Source of the DNA: Roseovarius sp. S88
Lineage (GTDB): Bacteria; Pseudomonadota; Alphaproteobacteria; Rhodobacterales; Rhodobacteraceae
Reading direction: 5' to 3'
NCBI RefSeq assembly: GCF_037023735.1
Contig: NZ_CP146069.1
Coordinates: 2,955,501 to 3,019,500 of the forward strand
Length of the DNA stretch: 64,000 bases
Shown here piece by piece: positions 19,591-28,568 of the stretch. Under the pieces are notes generated by a model. It saw only the letters and a program-made list of their open reading frames with translations, searched no databases and was not told the DNA's origin. Both the position numbers and the translations under genes were made by a program. Every line of letters starts with the position of its first letter. The first letter of the stretch is position 1.

Positions 19591-20715
19591 TCAGCGTTTG
19601 AAATTAGCGGGAGTAAAGGGCATCGAGGCGACCTTTACCGCCATGCGTTTGCCGCGCACCTCACCGAAAAGCTGGGTGTCCGGCGCCGTATGGCTGGCCG
19701 CGACATAGCCCATCGACATCGGCGCTTCGATTGTGGGGCCAAATGCGCCAGAGGTCACCTGTCCAATCGGCGTCTCGGCGTCTTCGGACCCGAAAAGAGC
19801 GGTGCCCTGACGCATCGGCGCGCGTCCTTCGGGGCGCAATCCAACTCGGCAGCGGGGCACCCCATTGCTGATCTGATCCAGAATGACGTCCGCTCCGGGA
19901 AATCCGGCCTCGCGTTTGCCCTCGGCGCGCCGGGATTTCTGAATGGCCCAGGTCAAACCGGCCTCAACCGGTGTCGTCGACGTATCAATATCCTGACCAT
20001 AAAGGCACAGCCCCGCCTCCAGCCGCAGGCTGTCACGCGCGCCCAGACCAATAGGCTCGACCGCGTCATGCGCCAATAGAGCGCGTGCAAATGCCTCGGC
20101 CTGATCTGCAGATACGGAAATCTCGTACCCATCTTCACCCGTATAGCCAGACCGCGAGATCCACAGCTCCCCGAAATCGGATGTGAAGATGCCCGTATCC
20201 AGAAACTTCATAATCTCGCACCCACCTGCAATGGGTGCCAGCGCCTCTACTGCGGCTGGGCCCTGCAACGCCAGCAGGGCTCTGTCTGTTACTTCCACGA
20301 CATCGCAATCGGGCAGCCCTGCCTTCATGTGAGCGATATCCGCATCCTTGCAGGCCGCGTTGACCACCACAAACAAATGATCGCCCCGGTTTGTCAGCAT
20401 CAGATCATCCAGGATGCCGCCCTCTGCATTGGTGAAAAACCCGTAACGTTGACGTTTTTCACCCAAGCTCATGAGGTCAACTGGCACCAGACTTTCCAAG
20501 GCCTGCGCCGCGCCCCCGTAACCTGATGCATGGCGCACGATCACCTGACCCATATGGCTCACGTCAAAGAGCCCTGCCTTAGCGCGTGTGTGCTGATGTT
20601 CCTTCATGACGCCAAGCGCGAATTGCAGCGGCATGTCATAGCCTGCAAAACCGGTCATCTTGGCACCCAATTCGCGGTGCAACTGCGTCAGCGGGGTCTC
20701 TTTCAGCTCTGCCAA
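19591..20715 (-). CDS. gcvT: Glycine cleavage system T protein (aminomethyltransferase)
   Basis: Transfers the methylene from GcvH-bound aminomethyl to tetrahydrofolate, releasing ammonia. Diagnostic stretches are GAKMTGFAGYDMPLQF, DVSHMGQV, and SRSGYTGEDGYEI. The chosen start is a TTG at 20715 (giving MAELKETPLTQLHRELG), with AGAGGA eight bases upstream. The frame stays open to 20763, but that extension is not family-like and approaches the riboswitch. About 374 residues. First gene of gcvTHP, under glycine riboswitch control. Confidence 0.92.
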   Translation of the reverse strand: MAELKETPLTQLHRELGAKMTGFAGYDMPLQFALGVMKEHQHTRAKAGLFDVSHMGQVIVRHASGYGGAAQALESLVPVDLMSLGEKRQRYGFFTNAEGGILDDLMLTNRGDHLFVVVNAACKDADIAHMKAGLPDCDVVEVTDRALLALQGPAAVEALAPIAGGCEIMKFLDTGIFTSDFGELWISRSGYTGEDGYEISVSADQAEAFARALLAHDAVEPIGLGARDSLRLEAGLCLYGQDIDTSTTPVEAGLTWAIQKSRRAEGKREAGFPGADVILDQISNGVPRCRVGLRPEGRAPMRQGTALFGSEDAETPIGQVTSGAFGPTIEAPMSMGYVAASHTAPDTQLFGEVRGKRMAVKVASMPFTPANFKR

Positions 20716-20768
20716 GGCACAGGTCCTCTTCTCGTTCGAGCCGGGGTCTGTCTCGCAAAGCAACCGGC

Positions 20769-20800
20769 ATCAGTGGTCCACGCCGCGCGGCGCGTCTGAT
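20769..20800 (-). promoter_or_regulatory. Expression-platform hairpin of the glycine riboswitch
   Basis: On the minus strand, CATCAG and CTGATG bracket a GC-rich inner palindrome CGCCGCGCGGCG. The hairpin lies directly after the second aptamer and about 55 bases before the gcvT TTG start. There is no T-run, so control may be by RNA folding near the ribosome binding site rather than intrinsic termination. This is inference. Confidence 0.55.
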
Positions 20801-20802
20801 GC

Positions 20803-20957
20803 CCCCTCTGTCCTTTCGCCTGAGATCGCTATCCCTTCGGCGCCTCGGGACTTGATCCGAGGTCTCTCCAGAGTGTTGTGATCGAACGGTCCTTGTGCCT
20901 GAGAGTTTCCGGGGCGGTTGCTCCTTCGGCACCGGCAAAGCCGGTTCTCCCGATCCA
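20803..20957 (-). ncRNA. Tandem glycine riboswitch
   Basis: Two glycine aptamers in series on the minus strand, upstream of gcvT. Aptamer I (about 20880-20957) begins GGGAGAACCGG and contains GCCGAAGGAGCAA and CTCAGGCACAAGGACCG. Aptamer II (about 20803-20875) begins CTCTGGAGAGACC and contains GCCGAAGGGATAGC and CTCAGGCGAAAGGACAGAG. The two-aptamer form is known to switch on glycine cleavage genes when glycine is abundant. The adjacent gcvTHP operon fits that role exactly. Confidence 0.95.
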
Positions 20958-20972
20958 ATCGCGGTCGACCAT

Positions 20973-20978
20973 AGTATA
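20973..20978 (-). promoter_or_regulatory. Candidate -10 box for gcvTHP
   Basis: TATACT on the minus strand, about 16 bases before the 5' end of aptamer I. A -35 is less clear (TTGGTG-like with a 19-base spacer). Position relative to the riboswitch makes it the best promoter candidate. Confidence 0.45.
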
Positions 20979-21102
20979 CGACCTGAGTCGCGACAAGCAC
21001 CAAGCGACGAAGCCACGTCAAAACCCTGCGATCCTGTTAGAAAGGGTTGACCGCGAGAGCGTAAATAGCCATGCAAAACAATATGATGAAAGCGAGATAC
21101 AC

Positions 21103-21693
21103 GTGAGCGGTGGATACTTCTTTGGCTATGGCAGTCTGGTGAATACAGCCACACACAGCTTTGCGGAAGCGCATCCAGCGCAACTCAAAGGCTGGCGGCG
21201 CATGTGGCGCAAAACCAAGATGCGGCAGGCGGCTTACCTCACCGTGGTGCCTGATTCTGAGGCAGAAATCGACGGTTTGATCGCCGAAGTGCCGCATGGG
21301 GATTGGGAGGCATTGGATGAACGTGAACGCGCCTATGCCCGTGTTGATGCGGCACATCAGGTGTCTCACCCCCTACCCGCCATGCCCGCAATCGTGGTCT
21401 ACGCAATTGAAGATGGCCGTCATGGAACCCCGGATCGGCAAAGCCCTGTTCTGCTCAGTTACATAGACGTGGTTGTGCAGGGCTACCTTCACAATTTCGG
21501 CGAGGCAGGCGTTCAGCGGTTTTTTGACACTACGGGGGGTTGGGACGCCCCAGTGGTGGATGATCGCGATGCCCCGGTTTATCCGCGACATCAGTCGCTG
21601 TCAGCGGACGAATACATGCTTGTCGATGACATGCTTGCCCGCGTCGGAGCCATTCGAGACCCGATGAAAAGCCTCAGCCCTTGGCACGAATAA
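21103..21693 (+). CDS. Gamma-glutamylcyclotransferase-like (AIG2-fold) protein
   Basis: About 196 residues. The N-terminal YFFGYGSLVN is the substrate-binding YGSL motif of the gamma-glutamylcyclotransferase/AIG2 fold, and residues near 65 (DERERAYARV) include the conserved acidic-Arg segment of this fold. The reading frame is open back to 20878, but that part overlaps the riboswitch region. The GTG at 21103, giving MSGGYFFGYGSL, is preferred. It could process gamma-glutamyl peptides, but no direct evidence exists. It overlaps gltX by 20 bp at the convergent ends. Confidence 0.7.
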   Translation: MSGGYFFGYGSLVNTATHSFAEAHPAQLKGWRRMWRKTKMRQAAYLTVVPDSEAEIDGLIAEVPHGDWEALDERERAYARVDAAHQVSHPLPAMPAIVVYAIEDGRHGTPDRQSPVLLSYIDVVVQGYLHNFGEAGVQRFFDTTGGWDAPVVDDRDAPVYPRHQSLSADEYMLVDDMLARVGAIRDPMKSLSPWHE

Positions 21694-22999
21694 CCTGCAA
21701 CAGCGGCAGAACCTGGCTCATATCCGGGCCATGTGACTGTCCGGTGAGCGCCTTGCGCAATGGCATAAACAATCCGCGGCCTTTTCGGCCTGTGGCCTCT
21801 TTGACCGCAGATGTCCACTTGCCCCAGCTCTCGGCGTCATAAGGCCCGTCGGGCAGCATCGACATCGCTTGAGCCACGAATTCCCTATCTTCGTCTTCGA
21901 TGACGGGGTCTGCGCCGTCGCGGAACAGCACCCACCAGGCTTCCAGATCGTGCAACGTGTTGATGTTCTCTTTCGCCACCTGCCAGAACTGCTCGGCCTT
22001 GTCGCTGGGTACGCCGAGTGCAGTCACGCTGTCAGACACGGCCTCATATGGCAGTGACTGCAAATGATGCGCTGTTAAAGGCAGCAAGTCTTCGGCATCA
22101 AATTTCGTCGGAGCCGCCCCGAAATGCCCGATGTCAAACCCATCAATCAGTTCATTCATCTCCGAGCGAAGATCAACCGGATCGGATGATCCAAGACGTG
22201 CCATCAGCGACAAAAGCGCCATAGGTTCAATACCTTGCGCCCGCAAATCCCGCAAAGAAAGCGTGCCCAGACGTTTTGAAAGCGACTCGCCCTGCGGCCC
22301 GGTCAGCAGCGAGTGATGCGCAAAGTCAGGGCATGTTCCGCCCAGGGCTTCGATGATTTGAATTTGTGTGGCTGTGTTGGTTACGTGATCCGAGCCACGC
22401 ACCACATGTGTGACACCCATCTCCGTATCATCCACGACCGAGGCCAGCGTGTAGAGCACCTGCCCATCGCCACGGATCAAAACCGGATCCGACACGCTGG
22501 CTGCATCAATTGAGATGTCGCCAAGGATGCCATCCACCCATTCGATCCGCGCGTGATCGAGTTTAAATCGCCACACGCCATCACCACGCTCGGCGCGCAA
22601 TGCGTCTTTCTCGGCCTCCGAAAGCGACAACGCTGCACGGTCATACACCGGCGGGTTGCCCATATTGAGCTGCTTCTTGCGCTTGAGGTCCAGATCCGTC
22701 GGTGTCTCAAACGCCTCGTAAAAGCGCCCCGCCTCGCGCAGCTTGTCGGCCGCCTCAGCGTAACGATCAAGCCGCTGCGACTGACGCTCCAGCCGATCCC
22801 AGTGCAATCCAAGCCACTCAAGATCTTCCTTGATCGCATCGACATATTCCTCTTTCGAGCGCTCCGGATCCGTGTCGTCGATACGCAGGATGAAATTGCC
22901 CCCGGATTTGCGCGCGATGAGGTAATTCATCACGGCTGTCCGAAGGTTGCCGACATGCAGATAACCAGTGGGCGAAGGTGCAAAACGGGTCGTGATCAT
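21674..22999 (-). CDS. gltX: Glutamate-tRNA ligase
   Basis: Class I aminoacyl-tRNA synthetase charging tRNA-Glu (and possibly tRNA-Gln). Residues 1-441. The HIGH-like motif is YLHVGN in APSPTGYLHVGN, and the KMSKS-like motif is SLSKRLG. Family stretches such as RIDDTDPERS, RGSDHVTNTATQ and HHSLLTGPQG are clear. Alphaproteobacteria usually have two GltX copies; this shorter form with SLSKR is one of them, and a second copy elsewhere is likely. Confidence 0.93.
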   Translation of the reverse strand: MITTRFAPSPTGYLHVGNLRTAVMNYLIARKSGGNFILRIDDTDPERSKEEYVDAIKEDLEWLGLHWDRLERQSQRLDRYAEAADKLREAGRFYEAFETPTDLDLKRKKQLNMGNPPVYDRAALSLSEAEKDALRAERGDGVWRFKLDHARIEWVDGILGDISIDAASVSDPVLIRGDGQVLYTLASVVDDTEMGVTHVVRGSDHVTNTATQIQIIEALGGTCPDFAHHSLLTGPQGESLSKRLGTLSLRDLRAQGIEPMALLSLMARLGSSDPVDLRSEMNELIDGFDIGHFGAAPTKFDAEDLLPLTAHHLQSLPYEAVSDSVTALGVPSDKAEQFWQVAKENINTLHDLEAWWVLFRDGADPVIEDEDREFVAQAMSMLPDGPYDAESWGKWTSAVKEATGRKGRGLFMPLRKALTGQSHGPDMSQVLPLLQVIRAKG

Positions 23000-23063
23000 G
23001 AACGTCTCCTATTCGCGCGGGACATGTCACAGGCGGTCGGATTTGTCCAGAATTTGCGGTGGC

Positions 23064-24392
23064 TCACCCGTTGGTCGGCCAAACGCGATGTTCATCATCA
23101 ATCACAAAGGCATGCGCATGACGCCTGCCGTTCCGATGCGCGCGCAAATGGGGATGATCTGGCGGCAGGTCGGGATGATCATGCGGTACGACATCAGGCG
23201 TGCCAGAAGGCCAAACTCGAAGGGCCAGAAGGGCGGACAATAGTCCAACGGTGGCCAGAAAAAGAAAGGTCGGGCCAAGGCCCCAAACAGCGCCAGCCCA
23301 CCCCGCCATCGGATAGGTAAACAACCAACAGGCGTGGCTCAGCGCAAACTGCGCGGCAAAAACGGCAGGGCGGTCTTCGGCATGAGCCGAGCGGCGCAAC
23401 AAGCGACCCGACGGTGTCAGGACGGCGGAATAGAGCGCGCCCAGACTGGCCCACCCGATCAAAAGCCATGTCCAAGACAGGCCTTGGAGGATCAAAACCC
23501 CAAGCAACCCGGCGATCGCAGCCAATCCAAAGGCGCCCGTGATCATGACAGGGCGATCGCGCACCGCGTCCAGTACCCGTGGCAGAGCCAGCGCCATCGC
23601 CATGGACCCCGCGCCATAGGCTCCCAGAGCCAGCGCCAGGTCGCTTTCAGTCCCGCCCATGTAACTTCGAACCAGAACAACGGTATTCACCAGAACAAAG
23701 GCGCTTGCGGCCGCAGCTGTCATATTGAGCGCCAAGAGTCCCCGTAACCGGGGCGTGGCGAGATAGATGCGAATTCCACGTGTAAGGCGCTCTGAGAAAG
23801 GTTTATGTGCCGTGTGGTTCGGAGCAACCGGCACCTGCGCGCGCCAGATCAGCAGAGCAGAGGTCACAAAACCCGCCACTGTTCCCAGAAACAGCCAATT
23901 ATAGCTCATTACTGTCAAAAGCAGGCCCGCCAAGGCCGGACTCGCCAGGTTTTCGATGTCATAAGCCAGCCTCGATAAAGACAGCGCGCGCGTGTACTCT
24001 TCCTCGTCCGGCAAAACATCAGGAATTGTAGCTTGGAAGGCGGGCGTAAACGTGGCTGACGCGGCTTGTAACACGAAGATCAAAGTATAAATCTGCCAGA
24101 TCTCGGTGACAAACGGCAAACAAAGGGCAACAGCGGCACGGACCAGATCAGCAGTGATCAGGACCGCGCGGCGCGGCAAATGCTGAACGAGCGCTTGAGC
24201 GACAGGAGACAACCCGACATAGGCCACCATCTTGATCGTCAGGGCCGTACCAAGAACCGCACCGGCACGCCCTTCCGCCAGATCATAAGCCAAAAGCCCC
24301 AACGCTATGGTCAGAAGCCCGGTGCCCAGAAGCGCTGCCACCTGCGCGGTAAAGAGTGCGGCAAATGTTGGATGTCTTAAAACTTGTATCAC
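23064..24392 (-). CDS. MFS transporter with His-rich cytoplasmic tail
   Basis: A 442-residue major facilitator with about 12 TM helices (residues 5-390), similar in layout to the enterobactin exporter/NreB branch (MFS_3-like). The last about 45 residues are histidine-rich (HDHPDLPPDHPHLRAHR, RRHAHAF). Such tails occur on nickel-resistance carriers such as NreB, so metal efflux or metal-gated export is a fair hypothesis. Substrate unknown. No obvious partner gene. Confidence 0.82.
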   Translation of the reverse strand: MIQVLRHPTFAALFTAQVAALLGTGLLTIALGLLAYDLAEGRAGAVLGTALTIKMVAYVGLSPVAQALVQHLPRRAVLITADLVRAAVALCLPFVTEIWQIYTLIFVLQAASATFTPAFQATIPDVLPDEEEYTRALSLSRLAYDIENLASPALAGLLLTVMSYNWLFLGTVAGFVTSALLIWRAQVPVAPNHTAHKPFSERLTRGIRIYLATPRLRGLLALNMTAAAASAFVLVNTVVLVRSYMGGTESDLALALGAYGAGSMAMALALPRVLDAVRDRPVMITGAFGLAAIAGLLGVLILQGLSWTWLLIGWASLGALYSAVLTPSGRLLRRSAHAEDRPAVFAAQFALSHACWLFTYPMAGWAGAVWGLGPTFLFLATVGLLSALLALRVWPSGTPDVVPHDHPDLPPDHPHLRAHRNGRRHAHAFVIDDEHRVWPTNG

Positions 24393-24432
24393 GCCGTGAA
24401 ACCTAAGGCGTCAAACCTCCGGGGCCAACACC

Positions 24433-24861
24433 TCAGCTTGGGTGGACGGTCCAACGGGTTGCCAGATCCGCTAGCCCGGCATGCACAAGCTCGGCCAGAA
24501 CATTCATGTCCACGTCATCCAACTTGTTGATGTAAAGACAGGATTTTCCGATCTTATGTTTGCCGAGTCGTTCCAAAACGTTCCCGAAGTCTGTATATCC
24601 CGGCATGATGTAGATGCTCAGTGCTGATTTCCGAGGACTGAAGCCCGTGGCCAGGAAATCCCCTTCCCTGCCAGAGGCATAGACATAGTGATACCGCCCA
24701 TATCCGATGATGGACGACCCCCACATCACCGGCTCAAACCCGGTAACATCACGAAAAAAAGGCACGAGCGTCTCAGCATCTTTCCGACGTCGCTCTGGCT
24801 CCACGTTTGTCACAAAATCGGCAACGGATTGCTGTGTGGCTTGGGTCTTGTTCTGGGTCAT
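24433..24861 (-). CDS. DUF1801 domain protein
   Basis: About 142 residues from MTQNKTQATQQSVADF; an upstream start at 24888 adds nine residues. The pattern KDAETLVPFFRDVTGFEPVMWG followed by IIGYGRYHY and LSIYIMP is that of DUF1801 (YdhG-like) proteins. It is soluble, without signal or TM segment. Biochemical role unknown. Divergent from the MBL-fold gene. Confidence 0.8.
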   Translation of the reverse strand: MTQNKTQATQQSVADFVTNVEPERRRKDAETLVPFFRDVTGFEPVMWGSSIIGYGRYHYVYASGREGDFLATGFSPRKSALSIYIMPGYTDFGNVLERLGKHKIGKSCLYINKLDDVDMNVLAELVHAGLADLATRWTVHPS

Positions 24862-24957
24862 CGGCGAAACCTGGCCGCCTTCTGTCAACTTCTTGTGACG
24901 GCGGCTGCATCATCGGGAAAAGGCGCTAGTTTCATCATCATAGCATAGGAGAGCTTC

Positions 24958-25869
24958 ATGACCCATCCCATCTCGCGCCGTTCGCTTTTGACCTCTGCCG
25001 CAGCTTTGCCTGCCCTGTCTTTGCCTGCCTGGGCCGAAGCTCCGATGCTGGGCGCCTCAACGCCCCTCTACAACCGGTTCGTATTGGGACAGTTCGAGGT
25101 TACAACCCTGTTGGTCGGAACAACGGCGCGGCCCGACCCGCACACAATTTTCGGGCTGAATGTGTCTGCTGAAGAGTTCGAAGCGGTGTCGGCTGAAGCT
25201 CTTATCCCAACAGATGTGGCACAGTTCTTCTTCACGCCAACGGTCGTGAACAGCGGGTCCGATCTGGTTCTGTTTGACACCGGGTTGAACCCGGAAGGCA
25301 CGAACAAGGCGCTTGAGGCTGCGGGATATGCCTCAGACATGATCGACGTTGTTGTCATCACGCATATGCACGGCGATCACATCGGTGGTCTAATGAGTGA
25401 AAGCGGACCGACCTTTGCCAACGCGAGATACGTCACCGGGGCGGTCGAGTTTGACGCCTGGGCCAAGGCGGAAAATGATCGCTTTGAAAGCAACATGCGC
25501 CCGCTTGCAGAGAAAACGACGATGATCGACGATAATGCAAGCGCGTTTTCCGGGCATACCGCAATGGCTGCGTTCGGCCACACGCCGGGGCACATGGTGC
25601 ATGTGGTGGAGAGTGATGGCAAATCCCTGATGATCGCCGCGGATTTCGCCAATCACTATGTATGGTCCCTCGCCCATCCCGATTGGGAGGTGAAGTTTGA
25701 CATGGACAAAGCCGCCGCCGCTGCCACGCGGAGAAAGCTCTTGGGCATGCTGGCCGCCGACAAAATGCCGTTTGTCGGCTATCACATGCCGTGGCCAGGT
25801 ACGGGCTTTGTCGAGGCAAAAGGCGACGGGTTTGAATACGTGCCTTCGAGCTATCAGCTGATGCTGTGA
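24958..25869 (+). CDS. Exported MBL-fold metallo-hydrolase
   Basis: 303 residues. The N-terminus MTHPISRRSLLTSAAALPALSLPAWAEA is a twin-arginine-style signal. The metallo-beta-lactamase motif THMHGDHIGG binds two metals, and further ligands occur in HTPGHMVH and IAADFANH. Relatives include quorum-quenching lactonases and general hydrolases; the substrate is undetermined. Tat-type export suggests cofactor loading in the cytoplasm. Confidence 0.85.
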   Translation: MTHPISRRSLLTSAAALPALSLPAWAEAPMLGASTPLYNRFVLGQFEVTTLLVGTTARPDPHTIFGLNVSAEEFEAVSAEALIPTDVAQFFFTPTVVNSGSDLVLFDTGLNPEGTNKALEAAGYASDMIDVVVITHMHGDHIGGLMSESGPTFANARYVTGAVEFDAWAKAENDRFESNMRPLAEKTTMIDDNASAFSGHTAMAAFGHTPGHMVHVVESDGKSLMIAADFANHYVWSLAHPDWEVKFDMDKAAAAATRRKLLGMLAADKMPFVGYHMPWPGTGFVEAKGDGFEYVPSSYQLML

Positions 25870-25976
25870 ACATCCGGCATGTCACGCACCGCTCACGCCA
25901 TGACCGCGCAAGCGTGATTTGAGCGGATCATAAATCGCCACCACCTCCTAAGCAGACAAACGCATAGGAGACCAAC

Positions 25977-26270
25977 ATGTCACAGCAAGAGACGACACTC
26001 TCTCGACGGGGCTTTTTAACCGCCGCCCTTGCCGCAATTCCCGCAACCGCAATTGTGATGGCCACAGCCGAGCCGGCTGAGGCCAACTCCTTCAAGCATG
26101 CGCACGGAGGCAAACATGGGTTTCACAAGAGCGGTAAAAAACATCACAGCGCACAACGCCGCCGCCGTTACGGCCACCACAATAAATACGGCCATACCCA
26201 CGGCTATCGCCCTCATAGGCGCAGCCGCTTTAAAAAACGCTTGAAATTCAGCAAGTTTTTCAAATTTTGA
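25977..26270 (+). CDS. Small Tat-exported His/Arg/Lys-rich protein
   Basis: 97 residues. The N-terminal half is a Tat signal (TLSRRGFLTAALAAIPATA, cleavage near AEA). The mature half of about 60 residues consists almost entirely of His, Lys, Arg, Gly, Tyr and Phe (KHAHGGKHGFHKSGKKHH), with a very basic C-terminus (FKKRLKFSKFFKF). AGGAGA precedes the ATG. No family recognised. The composition suggests binding of metal, heme, nucleic acid or anionic surfaces. Confidence 0.65.
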   Translation: MSQQETTLSRRGFLTAALAAIPATAIVMATAEPAEANSFKHAHGGKHGFHKSGKKHHSAQRRRRYGHHNKYGHTHGYRPHRRSRFKKRLKFSKFFKF

Positions 26271-26280
26271 TCTGAATGAC

Positions 26281-26775
26281 CTACCTGTAGCGCCACCAAT
26301 AACGTCGAAGCAGAGCCAAGAGCTCTGTTTCGGTCGCTTGAAATGGCGCAATCGGGATTGAGGCGTGAAACGGCGCGGGTTGCCCGAGGCGAAACAACCG
26401 CTGCCGTGGTGTGAGCGCGTCCCAATACGCATCACGATTATGCAACCGCAGGCCAATGAGCTTGTTCTTGTTGGATGTCACAAGCTCGATTTCGGCAATG
26501 TCGCTCCATTTGAAGGGCGCAGGCGCGTAGTAGCCAGACATCCCATGCGCGTCCAACCGCAAACCATGCGGCGTGAAAAGCGCTATACCTGCAATGCAGA
26601 ACGACAGCGTCGCAAATACTGCGATAAGTCCCCAAAGGCCGAGCATCTCTGATGAAATCTCAAATCCCAGCGCCAACACGAAGGGAAGCAGGATCAACAC
26701 CGGCAGGAAACACCCCCCTGCGATAAACCCCAACCGCGCCCGGTTGAGGGGCAGTCGGATCACGTCATCCGTCAT
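26281..26775 (-). CDS. Hypothetical membrane protein with PH-like tail
   Basis: 164 residues. Two TM helices (about 15-38 and 45-68), then a soluble C-terminal part with WSDIAEIELVTSNKNKLIGLRL, a pattern like bacterial PH-domain membrane proteins (STM3941-like). No catalytic motif. It overlaps the 3' end of nadE by 11 bases on the same strand and is probably cotranscribed with it. Function unknown. Confidence 0.6.
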   Translation of the reverse strand: MTDDVIRLPLNRARLGFIAGGCFLPVLILLPFVLALGFEISSEMLGLWGLIAVFATLSFCIAGIALFTPHGLRLDAHGMSGYYAPAPFKWSDIAEIELVTSNKNKLIGLRLHNRDAYWDALTPRQRLFRLGQPAPFHASIPIAPFQATETELLALLRRYWWRYR

Positions 26776-28423
26776 CGCGCCAGCGGTTCACAATCGGATA
26801 GCGCCGATCCAGCCAGAAGGCTCGCTTGGACAAGCGCGCGCCCGGTGCGGACTGATAGCGTTTATACTCAGATATATAGAGCAGATGCTCGACCCGCTTG
26901 GCGTCCTCGCGCGTGTATCCTGCCGCCAGGCAGTCCTCGATGGAGCCGTCCTGATCCAAGAGGATGTCGAGAATGCCATCCAAAGTTGGGTAATCCGGCA
27001 ACGAGTCGCTGTCCTTTTGATCTTCTCGCAACTCGGCAGAGGGCGGCTTCTGGATGATATTGTCGGGGATCACCGCACCGGACGGCCCCATCATCCAATC
27101 GCGGTGATTGGCATTTCGCCAACGACAAATGTCGAAAACGCGGGTCTTATAGAGATCCTTAATTGGATTGTAACCGCCTGACATATCACCATAAATCGTA
27201 GCATACCCAACAGCCACTTCGGACTTGTTGCCCGTTGTCAAAAGCATCTCGCCAAACTTGTTGCTCAGCGCCATGAGGAGCAATCCGCGCAACCGGGACT
27301 GAATGTTTTCCTCAGTTACATCAGGCTCAGTGCCCTCAAAGAGCGGTGCCAATGTGTTGGTGATGGCCGCACGTCCCTCAGCTATGGGAACAAAATCGTA
27401 CCGGCATCCCAGCGCCTCAGCACAGGCCTTGGCATCATCAAGCGAGGATTGCGACGTATACTCCGAAGGCAACATCACACAGCGCACATTCTCCGGCCCC
27501 AAGGCATCGGCGGCAATCGTCGCCACAATCGCGCTGTCGACGCCACCGGACAGGCCCAGCAGCACCTTCTTGAACCCGGTTTTGCGCATGTAGTCGCGCA
27601 GCGCCCAAACCATCGCGTGATAATCAGTTTCCAATGTATCCGGCAGTTTGGCCAGCGGTCCTTGCTCGATCCGCCATCCCTCGTCACCGCGTGTCAGATC
27701 GATATGCGCAATCTCTTCGCGCAGCATCGGCATCTGAAGCGCGAGCGCTCCACCAGGATTAAGTGCAAATGTGCCCCCGTCAAACACCTGATCATCCTGC
27801 CCTCCAACCAGATTGAGGTAAATCAGCGGCAATCCCGTCTCGACAACGCGCTTGACCATGAGTTGATGGCGCACCTCCATCTTTCCTCGGTAATAAGGTG
27901 AACCATTGGGCACGAGCAGAAACTCCGCCCCGGTCTCGGCGAGGGTTTCGGGCACGTCCTCATGCCAGCTGTCTTCGCAGATCGGGCTGCCCACACGCAC
28001 GTTACCCACAGCATAAGGTCCGCCCACAGGCGCAGCGTCATAGATGCGCACCTCGTCAAACACCGTCTCATTGGGCAAGTGATGTTTGAGAACCCGGGTT
28101 ACAGCCCGACCACCGCGCAGGATATGATACGCGTTGTAAAGCTTGTCATCCTCTGCCCAAGGACCGCCGATGGCCAATGTCGGCCCATCCGCACAAGCCT
28201 CTGCCAGCTCATCGATTTTCGCCATCGCCGCCTTGTGAAAGGCTGGCTTCATGATCAGGTCCTGGGTGTTGTAACCGGTGACAAACATCTCGGGCAAAGC
28301 CACAAGATCGGCCTCGGCCTCTTTGCCAGCTTGCCACGCCTTCTCGGCCAGCGCGGCATTGCCATCCAGATCACCCACGGTCGGGTTGAGCTGAGCAAGG
28401 GTGATGCGAAAACGGTCTGCCAT
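26765..28423 (-). CDS. nadE: Glutamine-dependent NAD+ synthetase
   Basis: Last step of NAD synthesis: amidation of deamido-NAD using glutamine. The N-terminal nitrilase-type glutaminase domain (about 1-260) has Glu in ALPEMFVTGY, Lys in the KHHLPNETVF block and Cys in GSPICEDSWHED. The C-terminal synthetase domain has the PP-loop LGLSGGVDSAIVA. 552 residues from the ATG at 28423 (MADRFRITLAQLNPTVGD); a frame extension upstream is not family-like. Confidence 0.94.
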   Translation of the reverse strand: MADRFRITLAQLNPTVGDLDGNAALAEKAWQAGKEAEADLVALPEMFVTGYNTQDLIMKPAFHKAAMAKIDELAEACADGPTLAIGGPWAEDDKLYNAYHILRGGRAVTRVLKHHLPNETVFDEVRIYDAAPVGGPYAVGNVRVGSPICEDSWHEDVPETLAETGAEFLLVPNGSPYYRGKMEVRHQLMVKRVVETGLPLIYLNLVGGQDDQVFDGGTFALNPGGALALQMPMLREEIAHIDLTRGDEGWRIEQGPLAKLPDTLETDYHAMVWALRDYMRKTGFKKVLLGLSGGVDSAIVATIAADALGPENVRCVMLPSEYTSQSSLDDAKACAEALGCRYDFVPIAEGRAAITNTLAPLFEGTEPDVTEENIQSRLRGLLLMALSNKFGEMLLTTGNKSEVAVGYATIYGDMSGGYNPIKDLYKTRVFDICRWRNANHRDWMMGPSGAVIPDNIIQKPPSAELREDQKDSDSLPDYPTLDGILDILLDQDGSIEDCLAAGYTREDAKRVEHLLYISEYKRYQSAPGARLSKRAFWLDRRYPIVNRWRDDG

Positions 28424-28568
28424 GCCGGGTGTACTCTGATACTGCGATGTTCCCTGATTTAGCAGAACGGTGCGCAAGGGAAAGCCGAAACCCCGAAAAG
28501 CCGTTGTCAGCTTGGAAGGCGTCCTCTAAGTTCCCCACCACGCGCTCAGGGGGCTTCGGGGGCAGGTA

